Shown here: positions 32,400 through 40,675 of the stretch, in pieces
How positions within the stretch are numbered: the stretch's first letter is position 1
Layout: every line of letters starts with the position of its first letter
Source of the DNA: an uncultured Lachnospiraceae bacterium
Lineage (GTDB): Bacteria; Bacillota; Clostridia; Lachnospirales; Lachnospiraceae
Direction: 5' to 3'
Assembly: GCA_947176505.1 (NCBI GenBank)
Contig: CAMWQW010000028.1
Location: forward strand, 1-43,674
DNA length: 43,674 nucleotides
Translations under genes and position numbers: made by a program
Notes under the pieces: generated by a model
The model's database searches: none
Told to the model about the DNA's origin: nothing
What the model saw: the letters and a program-made list of their open reading frames with translations, nothing else

Positions 32400-33077
32400 A
32401 TGGAAAAGCTAAAAATACTGGTGGTGGATGATGAGAGCCGTATGCGAAAGCTGGTCAGGGATTTTCTGATCAAAAGTAATTACGATGTGGTCGAAGCGGA
32501 GGACGGCGCGCAGGCGGTAGACATATTTTTTGAACAGAATGACATTGCGCTGATTATTCTCGACGTGATGATGCCAAAGATGGATGGATGGCAGGTGTGC
32601 AAAGAGATACGGGAATACTCTAAAGTACCGATTATTATGTTGACGGCAAAATCCGATGAACGTGACGAACTATTAGGGTTTGAATTGGGGGTAGACGAGT
32701 ATATTGCAAAGCCTTTCAGTCCTAAGATACTTGTGGCAAGAGTGGAAGCGATTCTGCGCCGGACGAGTCAGGCGAGCGCTGATGAAATCATAGAAGCAGG
32801 AGGAATCGTTATTGATAAAGCGGCACACAGTGTTTCGTTAGACGGAAAACAGGTGGAACTTAGTTATAAAGAGTTTGAACTGCTATCTTATTTTATGGAA
32901 AATAAGGGGATAGCGTTGTCCAGAGAGAAGATTTTGAATAGTGTTTGGAATTATGATTATTTCGGTGATGCAAGGACGATTGACACGCATGTGAAAAAAT
33001 TGCGCAGCAAGATGGGCGATAAAGGTGAAATGATTAAGACCATTTGGGGTATGGGTTATAAATTCGAGGAGGAATAA
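32400..33077 (+). CDS. OmpR/PhoB-family response regulator
   Basis: 225 residues. The receiver domain has the acidic pair Asp10/Asp11 (VVDDE), the phosphoacceptor Asp55 (LIILDVMMPKMDG), the switch Thr82 (MLTAK) and Lys104 (IAKPF). A winged-helix DNA-binding domain follows (LSYKEFELLSYFMENKG, ALSREKILNSVWNYDYFGDARTIDTHVKKLRSKMG, TIWGMGYKF). The kinase gene starts 7 bases after its stop. It probably regulates the following lipoprotein gene and its own operon. Confidence 0.95.
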   Translation: MEKLKILVVDDESRMRKLVRDFLIKSNYDVVEAEDGAQAVDIFFEQNDIALIILDVMMPKMDGWQVCKEIREYSKVPIIMLTAKSDERDELLGFELGVDEYIAKPFSPKILVARVEAILRRTSQASADEIIEAGGIVIDKAAHSVSLDGKQVELSYKEFELLSYFMENKGIALSREKILNSVWNYDYFGDARTIDTHVKKLRSKMGDKGEMIKTIWGMGYKFEEE

Positions 33078-33084
33078 AGGACCG

Positions 33085-34563
33085 ATGAAGTATTCCTTGA
33101 AAAGACATTTAGGGATTATCTTTATATCACTCATTACGGGTACGATTCTAATGTGCCTTTTGTTTAACAGCACGTTGTTGGAGAGATATTACATTGACAA
33201 GAAAATCAATGCATTGATTAGTGCATATTACAGTATCAATGAGGCGTCCAGCGCAGGAGATATCAGAACGGACAGTTATGATATAGAATTGCAGAAGATA
33301 TGCGGCAAATATAATATTAACGTGCTGGTGGCGGACAGTGATTCAGAGATGATTAAAACATCTATGTCAGACTCGGAGTTTGTCATTAAGCATCTGCTCC
33401 ATAATATTATTAAGGGTGTCGATCAGGAAGAGGTTCTGCGGGAAGGCAATAATTATAAAATGCAGATTGTTACAGATGTTCGTACACAGACGGAGTATAT
33501 AGAGATGTGGGGCTGGCTGGATAACGGATACCTTTTTATGATAAGAAGTGCATTGGAAGGAATCAGAGAGAGCGTTTCCATATCGAATCGCTTCCTGACA
33601 TATGTAGGGATTGTGGCAATCAGCGTGAGCGCATTGTTAGCACTGTGGTTTTCCAACCGGATTACGAAACCAATTTTAGAATTGGCGGATATCTCTGAGA
33701 GGATGAAGCATCTGGATTTTAATGCTAAGTATACCGGAAATGATAAGACCGAGATTGCTGTGTTGGGAAATAATATCAATGAGTTGTCTGAGACGTTGGA
33801 GATTACAATCTCCGAATTGAAAACGGCAAATAATGAACTGCTTAAAGATATTGAAAGAAAAGAACAGATTGATGAGATGCGCAAAGATTTTCTGTCTAAC
33901 GTTTCACATGAATTGAAAACGCCGATCGCGCTGATTCAGGGATATGCGGAAGGGCTGAGCGAAGGTATAAACGACGATGCGGAGAGCAGGGAGTTCTACT
34001 GTGAAGTGATTATGGATGAAGCCGCCAAAATGAATACCATGGTCAAGAAACTGCTTACTCTGAATGAACTTGAATTCGGGAACGAAGTAGTAAACATGGA
34101 ACGGTTTGATATTACTGCGCTGATCAGAAACTATATCGCATCGGCGGACATTCTTATTAAGCAGAAAAATATATCTGTGCGTATGGAGGATTATGGAACA
34201 ATTTATGTGTGGGGCGATGAGTTTAGAGTGGAAGAAGTATTTATGAACTATTTTACGAATGCCATGAATTACGTTCAGGGTGAGAAAGTCATAGATATCA
34301 GAATACATGAGGAAGAAAAAAGAGTGAAGATATCTGTCTTTAATACCGGCAACCCGATTCCGGAGGAAAGCTTAGTTCATATATGGGAGAAATTTTATAA
34401 AGTAGATAAAGCACGGACCAGAGAATACGGCGGAAGCGGGATTGGATTATCGATTGTCAAGGCAATCATGGAATCCATGAATCAGGAATGCGGTGCCGTC
34501 AATTATGATAATGGTGTAGAATTTTGGTTTACACTGGACAATTGTGTGGATATTACGTTATAA
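33085..34563 (+). CDS. Sensor histidine kinase
   Basis: 492 residues. TM1 at ~9-31, an extracellular sensor of ~135 residues, TM2 at ~168-190 (FLTYVGIVAISVSALLALWF), HAMP (RITKPILELADISERMKHLDF), then the dimerisation domain with phosphoacceptor His275 (FLSNVSHELKTPIALIQGYAEGL). The ATPase domain has an N box (VFMNYFTNAMNYV), a G1 region (ISVFNTGNPIPEE), an F box (IWEKFYKVD) and a G2 box (GGSGIGLSIVKAIME). Kinase and regulator form one operon. The signal is unknown; cell-envelope stress would fit the lipoprotein neighbour. Confidence 0.94.
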   Translation: MKYSLKRHLGIIFISLITGTILMCLLFNSTLLERYYIDKKINALISAYYSINEASSAGDIRTDSYDIELQKICGKYNINVLVADSDSEMIKTSMSDSEFVIKHLLHNIIKGVDQEEVLREGNNYKMQIVTDVRTQTEYIEMWGWLDNGYLFMIRSALEGIRESVSISNRFLTYVGIVAISVSALLALWFSNRITKPILELADISERMKHLDFNAKYTGNDKTEIAVLGNNINELSETLEITISELKTANNELLKDIERKEQIDEMRKDFLSNVSHELKTPIALIQGYAEGLSEGINDDAESREFYCEVIMDEAAKMNTMVKKLLTLNELEFGNEVVNMERFDITALIRNYIASADILIKQKNISVRMEDYGTIYVWGDEFRVEEVFMNYFTNAMNYVQGEKVIDIRIHEEEKRVKISVFNTGNPIPEESLVHIWEKFYKVDKARTREYGGSGIGLSIVKAIMESMNQECGAVNYDNGVEFWFTLDNCVDITL

Positions 34564-34626
34564 TAATGGACAGATATTAATTCAAAGATTCTATACTGCT
34601 TTGAAATATTGATAGGAGAGTATATC

Positions 34627-35358
34627 GTGAGAAAAGCATGTACATTCTTGTGTGGTATTATGGCGGCAGCAGTGCTGAGCGGATGCGGCGCCCAGATGCC
34701 TGAACTGACACAGGAGGAGACCAATTTAATTTCGGAATATGCAGTGGGCGTATTATTAAAGTATGATAAGTATCATAGCGGACGTTTGGTAGACACGACA
34801 GGATATGAAACTGTTGAGGCTGATACATCAGAGGAGACACCGGAAAGTCAGCCGGAAGAGCCGGCACCGGAAGAAACACCGGCAAATGATACGGAAGTGA
34901 TCGACGTCAGTCAAGATGAAGAAGTGGCAGCAGTGCCCGCTACGATAGAAGAATATTATGGTATTCAGAATTTCACATTTCGATATACGGGGTATGAGCT
35001 TGCACAGAACTATCCCCCGGAAGCGCCGGAAAGTGATGTATTCTTTGCAATGGATGCGACAGAAGGAATGCAGCTGCTTGTGCTGAAGTTCATGGCTGAG
35101 AATACAGGAACGTCAGACCAGACATTAAATATGCTGGAATATGGGGCGAGGTTCCGCGTTTCTCTCAATGGTGAGTCCAGTCAGGGAGCTCTGGCAACGA
35201 TGCTATTGAACGATTTGCAAACGTTTGATGATGTGATACCGGCTGGGAGCAGCATGGAGCTGGTCAGTATCGTTGAGATACCCCAATCAGCTTCAGTGGA
35301 TACAATAGAGTTTATTCTCCGTGGCGGCGAAGAAAACGCCACGATTGTATTACAGTAA
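34627..35358 (+). CDS. Lipoprotein with a DUF5067/DUF4352-like domain
   Basis: 243 residues from a GTG at 34627 (AGGAGAG upstream). The signal peptide ends in the lipobox VLSGC, so the mature protein is anchored to the membrane. After an acidic Pro/Glu/Thr linker (EETPESQPEEPAPEETP) comes an Ig-like domain. In it LLVLKFMAENTGTSDQTLNM is the motif of extracellular DUF4352-type domains found in Firmicutes lipoproteins. It follows the kinase gene by 63 bases. It may sense or buffer an envelope signal for the two-component system (inference). Confidence 0.75.
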   Translation: MRKACTFLCGIMAAAVLSGCGAQMPELTQEETNLISEYAVGVLLKYDKYHSGRLVDTTGYETVEADTSEETPESQPEEPAPEETPANDTEVIDVSQDEEVAAVPATIEEYYGIQNFTFRYTGYELAQNYPPEAPESDVFFAMDATEGMQLLVLKFMAENTGTSDQTLNMLEYGARFRVSLNGESSQGALATMLLNDLQTFDDVIPAGSSMELVSIVEIPQSASVDTIEFILRGGEENATIVLQ

Positions 35359-35432
35359 ATCCTTTGGGCAGGCAGTGCGGCGAAGGAGATTCAGATAGCT
35401 GTTATAATGATATATGTAAATCGTGATTGATA

Positions 35433-35471
35433 GGCACGGGTGAGTCAATATATATGACCGCCCGTGCTTTT
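35433..35471 (+). terminator. Terminator after the lipoprotein gene
   Basis: GCACGGG pairs with CCCGTGC, with GTCA/TGAC pairing inside, followed by TTTT. It ends the two-component/lipoprotein operon. Confidence 0.75.
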
Positions 35472-35539
35472 GTGATTAAATAGCTTATTGAAGCTGACAA
35501 AAGAAATATAAAGAAACTATTAAAATATGATGAGGAATA

Positions 35540-35568
35540 TTGACAGAGAATTGCTTTGACAATATACT
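35540..35568 (+). promoter_or_regulatory. Promoter of the efflux operon
   Basis: TTGACA (35540-35545), 17 bases, TATACT (35563-35568): strong vegetative promoter ending 7 bases before the operator. Confidence 0.8.
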
Positions 35569-35575
35569 GAATAAG

Positions 35576-35597
35576 CGTCCGACCGACTGGTCGGACG
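35576..35597. promoter_or_regulatory. TetR-type palindromic operator
   Basis: CGTCCGACC-GACT-GGTCGGACG, perfect 9-bp arms. It overlaps the expected transcription start of the efflux operon. The downstream TetR gene very likely binds it and represses its own operon. Confidence 0.85.
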
Positions 35598-35654
35598 GAA
35601 AGAATCAGAGTGCTATTTTTATTATGATAATGTAGAGAAAGAGGAGTATGCGGC

Positions 35655-38600
35655 ATGTTGGGAAAATTCAGCGTCAAAAAACCTTATACGGTGCTGGTTG
35701 CAGTAATTCTGGTAATCGTTCTCGGAGTGGTATCTTTTATGAAAATGTCTACGGATCTATTACCTAATATCAGCCTTCCGTATGTTATTGTCATGACGCC
35801 GTATCCGGGAGCCAGTCCGGAGACAGTGGAAATGGTTGTGACTAAGCCGGTGGAAGCATCCATGGCGACAGTGAGTAATATTGAAGGGATTAGTTCGGTT
35901 TCCAGTGAGAATTATTCTACGGTAATCCTCGAATTTGCGCAATCGACAGATATGAATGCCGTTTCGTTGGAAATCAGAGAGAATCTGGACCAAATCAAAA
36001 GCTATTGGGATGATTCGGTCGGAAGTCCTATTATTATGAAATTGAATCCGGACATGCTTCCGATTATGATTGCGGCTGTCGGGAATACGGAGATGACGGA
36101 TGCACAGGTAAGCGAAATGACGCAGAATCTGGTCATTCCGGAGCTGGAAAGTATTGAAGGCGTTGCCTCCGCCAGTGCTACCGGTTTATTTGAAGAGAGC
36201 GTTAACGTTATCATCAGGCAGGAGAAAATTGACGTCATCAATGAGCAGGTATTTGCATACATAGACGATGAAATGAAAGACGCGGAGCAGGAACTTGCCG
36301 ACGGGAAACAGGAGATATACGACGGACAGGAAGAACTGGCTGAAGCGCGGACAGAATTGGAAGAGAGTAAACAGGAATTACTGGACAGTCAGCAGGAGTT
36401 GGATGAAAGTGCCATAGAGCTGGAAGACAGTAGACAAAAGATAGAGGACGGTAAAACTGAAATTGCCGAGAATAAAGTAAAGCTCGAGGAAGGCAAATCG
36501 GAACTTGCCAATAAAAAAGGCGAGACGACGGCGCAGCTTGCAGCTGCTGAGACAGAGATTCTGACGGCGAAGGCAGATTTGGAAGCGACAAAGATGCATC
36601 TGACGCTGGAGATTGCAACGGCGAAAACGACGATAGAGACGTCCCAGAATATGATTAATCAAATCGATGCGGGGATGGGGCAGTATAATGATTTGGTTAA
36701 CATGATAACCACAATAGATAGTGAAATTCTGCCGGTATTGAATATGGCTCCGTCAACAGATCAGGTACCCGATGCATTGAAGAGCGTAATTTCTCAAATT
36801 CTTCAGACAGATATCAGCGGCATGGATATTACAACGTTAAGAGCGGCTGTTACGATGGCGAAAAATCAAATGGTTGATGCTAAGGATGCTGCACTTGCCG
36901 CCATGGGCGGAGCTGACGGTATCGCCGCTATGGAGGAGCAGAAGGCACAGCTTTCCGCAACCATTCAAATGCAGCAGGCAGCCGTGTCTGCGATGGAATC
37001 ACAGATGCCCGCAATTGAAGAAAATGTTTCCAAGCTGGACAGTGCACTGAATCAGATTTATCAGGGCAATCTGACGGCGGCGATTGAGTTTGCCAATGCA
37101 CAGACAACAATCAGCATCGGCGAACTGCAGTTAAATTCAGCGGAGGCGCAGTTAGAGGCGAGTGAGAAACAATTAGAAGCAGGACAGGAACAGCTGGAAG
37201 CAGGACGGGAACAGATTAACTCCGCGTGGGAACAGATTAGGGAAGGAGAGGAGCAGCTAAACGAATCGGCAGACCAGTTGAAGGATGCTCTGCAGCAGAT
37301 TCTGGACGGTGAAGAAGAACTGGAAGAGGCAAGAGAAGACGCATACGATCAGGCTGACATGAATGATATTCTGACTGTGGATACTGTGAAGTCTCTCTTG
37401 GCAGCGCAGAACTTTTCTATGCCGGCTGGATATGTGACAGAGGAAGGAATCGATTATCTTGTCAGAGTGGGGGATAAACCGGAAAATATAGAAGAGCTGA
37501 AGCAAATGCCGCTGATGAATCCTGAAATGGACGGCGTGGACGTGATTACCTTAGGTGATGTGGCGGATGTATTCATGACTGATAACTCAGATGAAATATA
37601 TGCGAATGTTAACGGCGCGCCCGGTATTATGATTACCATACAGAAACAGACAGGGTATTCCACAGGTGATGTATCCGATAAGATTCTGGACAAATTTGAA
37701 GAATTAAAAGAGGAAAACGAAGATTTAATACTGATTACGTTGATGGATCAGGGTATTTACATAGACTTGGTTATGGATTCCATCATTAATAATGTACTGT
37801 TCGGTGCAATTCTCGCAGTTTTCATTCTTATACTATTCTTAAAAGACTGGAGACCCACGGCAGTAGTTGCATGTTCTATCCCTATCAGTATTATCACAGC
37901 GATAGTCTGCATGTATTTCAGCGGCGTTACGCTGAACGTTATTTCATTGTCGGGTCTGGCGCTTGGCGTTGGTATGCTGGTGGACAATTCCATTGTAGTC
38001 ATTGAGAATATTTTCAGACTGCGAAGCGAAGGATATTCCGCAAAAGAAGCGGCGATAAACGGTGCGGGTGAAGTTGCAGGAGCGATTATGGCTTCCACAC
38101 TTACTACGGTGTGTGTATTTTTGCCGATTGTTTTTACGGAAGGTATTACGAGACAATTGTTTGTGGATATGGGACTCACGATTGCGTATTCGCTGTTTGC
38201 CAGTCTTCTGATTGCGTTAACTGTTGTGCCTGCCATGGCAGCAGGTGTACTCTCGAAAGCGAAAGAGCAGAAAGAAAGCAAAATCTTTGGCAGAATAATG
38301 GAAGCATATGGTAAGCTGCTTGAATTGTCGTTGCGCTTTAAACCGATAGTGCTTGTATTGGTCGTAGTGTTATTGGTTGTCAGTGCAGTGGCATCCTTTT
38401 CCAAGGGAGTTGCGTTTATGCCGGATATGGACAGCACACAGATTACAATGACGTTAACAATGCCGAAAGACACTACGCTTGATGAGACGGCAGCGGTAAC
38501 GGATGCCGTGGTGGAGAAATTGATGGGAATGGAAGACGTCATAGATGTTGGCGCGATGGCGAGCAGTTCTTCTCTAGGAATGTTGTCGGGCGGTGGAAAT

Positions 38601-39881
38601 TCAGCTACGAATGAGACTTCTATCTACGTTTCCTTGAATGAGGACAAAGAAAAAGATAACTTGGAGATAGCACGAGATATTCAGATAAGCATTGCGGATA
38701 TTTTGGAAGATAATCAGGCGGAAGTTTCGATTGAAACGTCAACCATGGATATGAGCGCGCTGGGCGGAAGCGGTATTACTGTTCAAGTCAAAGGGCGCGA
38801 GCTGGATACATTGCAGGAAATTGCGAAGGACATCGCAGCGATTGTAGACAGTGTGGAAGGTACGACAGAAGTGTCCGATGGTCTGGAGGAATCTACCGGG
38901 GAACTTCGAATTTTGATCGATAGAGATAAGGCGATTGATCATGGACTGACCGTCGCACAAGTTTTTCAACAGATACAGGTGAAGCTGGCGGACGCTGCCA
39001 GTGCGACCACACTTGAGACAGAAATCGAAGAATACAGTGTATATGTAAGACATGCAAAAGATATAGAACTGACGAGAGAGCTGGTGAAAAATCTGGAGAT
39101 TGACCGTAAGACACAGGACGGAAAAAAGGAGACAGTCAAGCTTTCCGAGATTGCTTTGTTTGAGAGTACCGAAGCTCCCAAGGCTGTCAATAGGATTGAA
39201 CAGACAAGATATATCGGTGTGACGGCTGCCATTGCGGACGGATATAATGTAGGATTTGTTTCGGAGGATGTGGAAGCCGCCCTTCAGAATTATGATATGC
39301 CTAGCGGTTACAGTTATACGATGAGCGGTGAGAACGAAACGATTACGGATGCTATGGAGCAGGTTTATCTCATGTTAATCCTTGCACTGATTTTTATGTA
39401 TTTGATTATGGTTGCCCAATTCCAGTCCCTTTTATCGCCGTTTATCATCATGTTCACCATTCCGCTTGCTTTTACGGGAGGCTTTATGGGACTGTTTATC
39501 AGTGGTAGTGAAGTGAGTGTGATTGCACTGATTGGTTTTGTTATGCTTTCAGGTATTATTGTTAATAACGGTATTGTGCTGGTAGATTATATCAATCAGC
39601 TTCGTGCAGGCGGCATGGAGAAAAGAGAAGCTATTATTACGGCGGGCAGAACAAGGATACGTCCGGTTTTGATGACTGCTCTGACAACCATATTGGCGCT
39701 AAGTACGATGGCATTCAGTGATGATATGGGTGCAGATATGTCAAAGCCAATGTCGGTTGTTACGATTGGCGGATTGATTTATGGCACGCTTTTGACTTTG
39801 ATTGTGATTCCATGCATTTATGACATATTCATGCGCAAAAAAGACAGAAGCGAAAGTGTAGAGGTTAATGAGAATGAATAA
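35655..39881 (+). CDS. RND-family efflux permease with coiled-coil insertion
   Basis: 1,408 residues, about 350 more than AcrB. TM1 at ~12-32, then the porter domain (PYVIVMTPYPGASPETVEMVV, PNMLP-like PDMLP). A coiled coil of ~350 residues follows, built of EL..G.EEL..G-type heptads (~205-560), as in YhgE/Pip proteins. The first membrane block holds GVGMLVDNSIVVIENIF, the place of the proton-relay aspartates of AcrB (here Asp-Asn). A second porter domain and membrane block (LIGFVMLSGIIVNNGIVLVDYINQLR) follow. In a Gram-positive cell the long coil may span the wall. Export of amphiphiles or antimicrobials is inferred. A TetR gene overlaps its end. Confidence 0.9.
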   Translation: MLGKFSVKKPYTVLVAVILVIVLGVVSFMKMSTDLLPNISLPYVIVMTPYPGASPETVEMVVTKPVEASMATVSNIEGISSVSSENYSTVILEFAQSTDMNAVSLEIRENLDQIKSYWDDSVGSPIIMKLNPDMLPIMIAAVGNTEMTDAQVSEMTQNLVIPELESIEGVASASATGLFEESVNVIIRQEKIDVINEQVFAYIDDEMKDAEQELADGKQEIYDGQEELAEARTELEESKQELLDSQQELDESAIELEDSRQKIEDGKTEIAENKVKLEEGKSELANKKGETTAQLAAAETEILTAKADLEATKMHLTLEIATAKTTIETSQNMINQIDAGMGQYNDLVNMITTIDSEILPVLNMAPSTDQVPDALKSVISQILQTDISGMDITTLRAAVTMAKNQMVDAKDAALAAMGGADGIAAMEEQKAQLSATIQMQQAAVSAMESQMPAIEENVSKLDSALNQIYQGNLTAAIEFANAQTTISIGELQLNSAEAQLEASEKQLEAGQEQLEAGREQINSAWEQIREGEEQLNESADQLKDALQQILDGEEELEEAREDAYDQADMNDILTVDTVKSLLAAQNFSMPAGYVTEEGIDYLVRVGDKPENIEELKQMPLMNPEMDGVDVITLGDVADVFMTDNSDEIYANVNGAPGIMITIQKQTGYSTGDVSDKILDKFEELKEENEDLILITLMDQGIYIDLVMDSIINNVLFGAILAVFILILFLKDWRPTAVVACSIPISIITAIVCMYFSGVTLNVISLSGLALGVGMLVDNSIVVIENIFRLRSEGYSAKEAAINGAGEVAGAIMASTLTTVCVFLPIVFTEGITRQLFVDMGLTIAYSLFASLLIALTVVPAMAAGVLSKAKEQKESKIFGRIMEAYGKLLELSLRFKPIVLVLVVVLLVVSAVASFSKGVAFMPDMDSTQITMTLTMPKDTTLDETAAVTDAVVEKLMGMEDVIDVGAMASSSSLGMLSGGGNSATNETSIYVSLNEDKEKDNLEIARDIQISIADILEDNQAEVSIETSTMDMSALGGSGITVQVKGRELDTLQEIAKDIAAIVDSVEGTTEVSDGLEESTGELRILIDRDKAIDHGLTVAQVFQQIQVKLADAASATTLETEIEEYSVYVRHAKDIELTRELVKNLEIDRKTQDGKKETVKLSEIALFESTEAPKAVNRIEQTRYIGVTAAIADGYNVGFVSEDVEAALQNYDMPSGYSYTMSGENETITDAMEQVYLMLILALIFMYLIMVAQFQSLLSPFIIMFTIPLAFTGGFMGLFISGSEVSVIALIGFVMLSGIIVNNGIVLVDYINQLRAGGMEKREAIITAGRTRIRPVLMTALTTILALSTMAFSDDMGADMSKPMSVVTIGGLIYGTLLTLIVIPCIYDIFMRKKDRSESVEVNENE

Positions 39882-40500
39882 AGATTATTTACCGAAGGAA
39901 ATAGCTATATATCAAGCGGTGATTGAACTTTTTGAGGAAGGGGCGGACATCAATAATCTTACTGTATCGGAAATTACCGCAAGAGCCGGAATCGGAAAAG
40001 GAACTGCTTATGAATATTTTTCCGGAAAAGAAGAAATGATAGCAAAGGCTTTTTTCTATAACGGAGAGATGTTCTGCAGGCAGTTATACGAAGGAATATG
40101 TAATGAAAAAACTCTTTATGATAAGATTAATTTCGTTTTGCTTACTATGGAGCAGCAAGTGCCACGTGCAAACTGTATTTTTCGGTTGATTCATATGCTG
40201 TCGGATAATTCTTCTCTCAGCAGTTGGATTAAGGAATTGCTGCGGAAGAAAAATTTGTTCGGTGAAGCACCAGCGGAAGATGTTATCAGAAAAGTGTTGA
40301 ATGATGAATTAAACGGAAGGGATATGCCGTCGGAGGAAAAGATGGCGTACCTTGTGCTAAGTATTTATTCCAAAGTTTTTTGCTATGGAATGATGTTGAA
40401 AGGAGGCAGGTTTGAACAGACTGAACAAAAAGAAACAATGAGGAAATTATTGAATATGGGAATCTGCCGGGAAATAGAAGAAATTCTTTCTATGCAGTAA
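39868..40500 (+). CDS. TetR-family repressor of the efflux pump
   Basis: 210 residues; the start overlaps the end of the pump gene by 14 bases (a second ATG lies two codons later). The N-terminal helix-turn-helix is NLTVSEITARAGIGKGTAYEYFSGKEEMI, typical of TetR. The C-terminal ligand domain is unspecific. Probable target is the palindrome at 35576-35597 in front of the pump, giving induction by pump substrates. Confidence 0.92.
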   Translation: MRMNKDYLPKEIAIYQAVIELFEEGADINNLTVSEITARAGIGKGTAYEYFSGKEEMIAKAFFYNGEMFCRQLYEGICNEKTLYDKINFVLLTMEQQVPRANCIFRLIHMLSDNSSLSSWIKELLRKKNLFGEAPAEDVIRKVLNDELNGRDMPSEEKMAYLVLSIYSKVFCYGMMLKGGRFEQTEQKETMRKLLNMGICREIEEILSMQ

Positions 40501-40513
40501 TAAATTAAAGGAT

Positions 40514-40562
40514 TTCGCAATAAATGACTTGTTTCAAAATAACTTCGCAATAAGTGACTTGT
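40514..40562. repeat. Two 19-bp direct repeats, 30 bp apart
   Basis: TTCGCAATAAATGACTTGT (40514-40532) and TTCGCAATAAGTGACTTGT (40544-40562) differ at one base and lie three helical turns apart. They stand between the TetR gene and the xylanase, so they are candidate binding sites for a xylanase regulator. Confidence 0.75.
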
Positions 40563-40675
40563 TCTTTTTTTACCGGAAAGCTAAAGTGGATTTAGAAATA
40601 CATTTGTCGGAAGATATTTTTCTGATAAATGAAACTGTACCGGAAAATGTGTAAAAGAATAGGAGAGAAAAGAGG

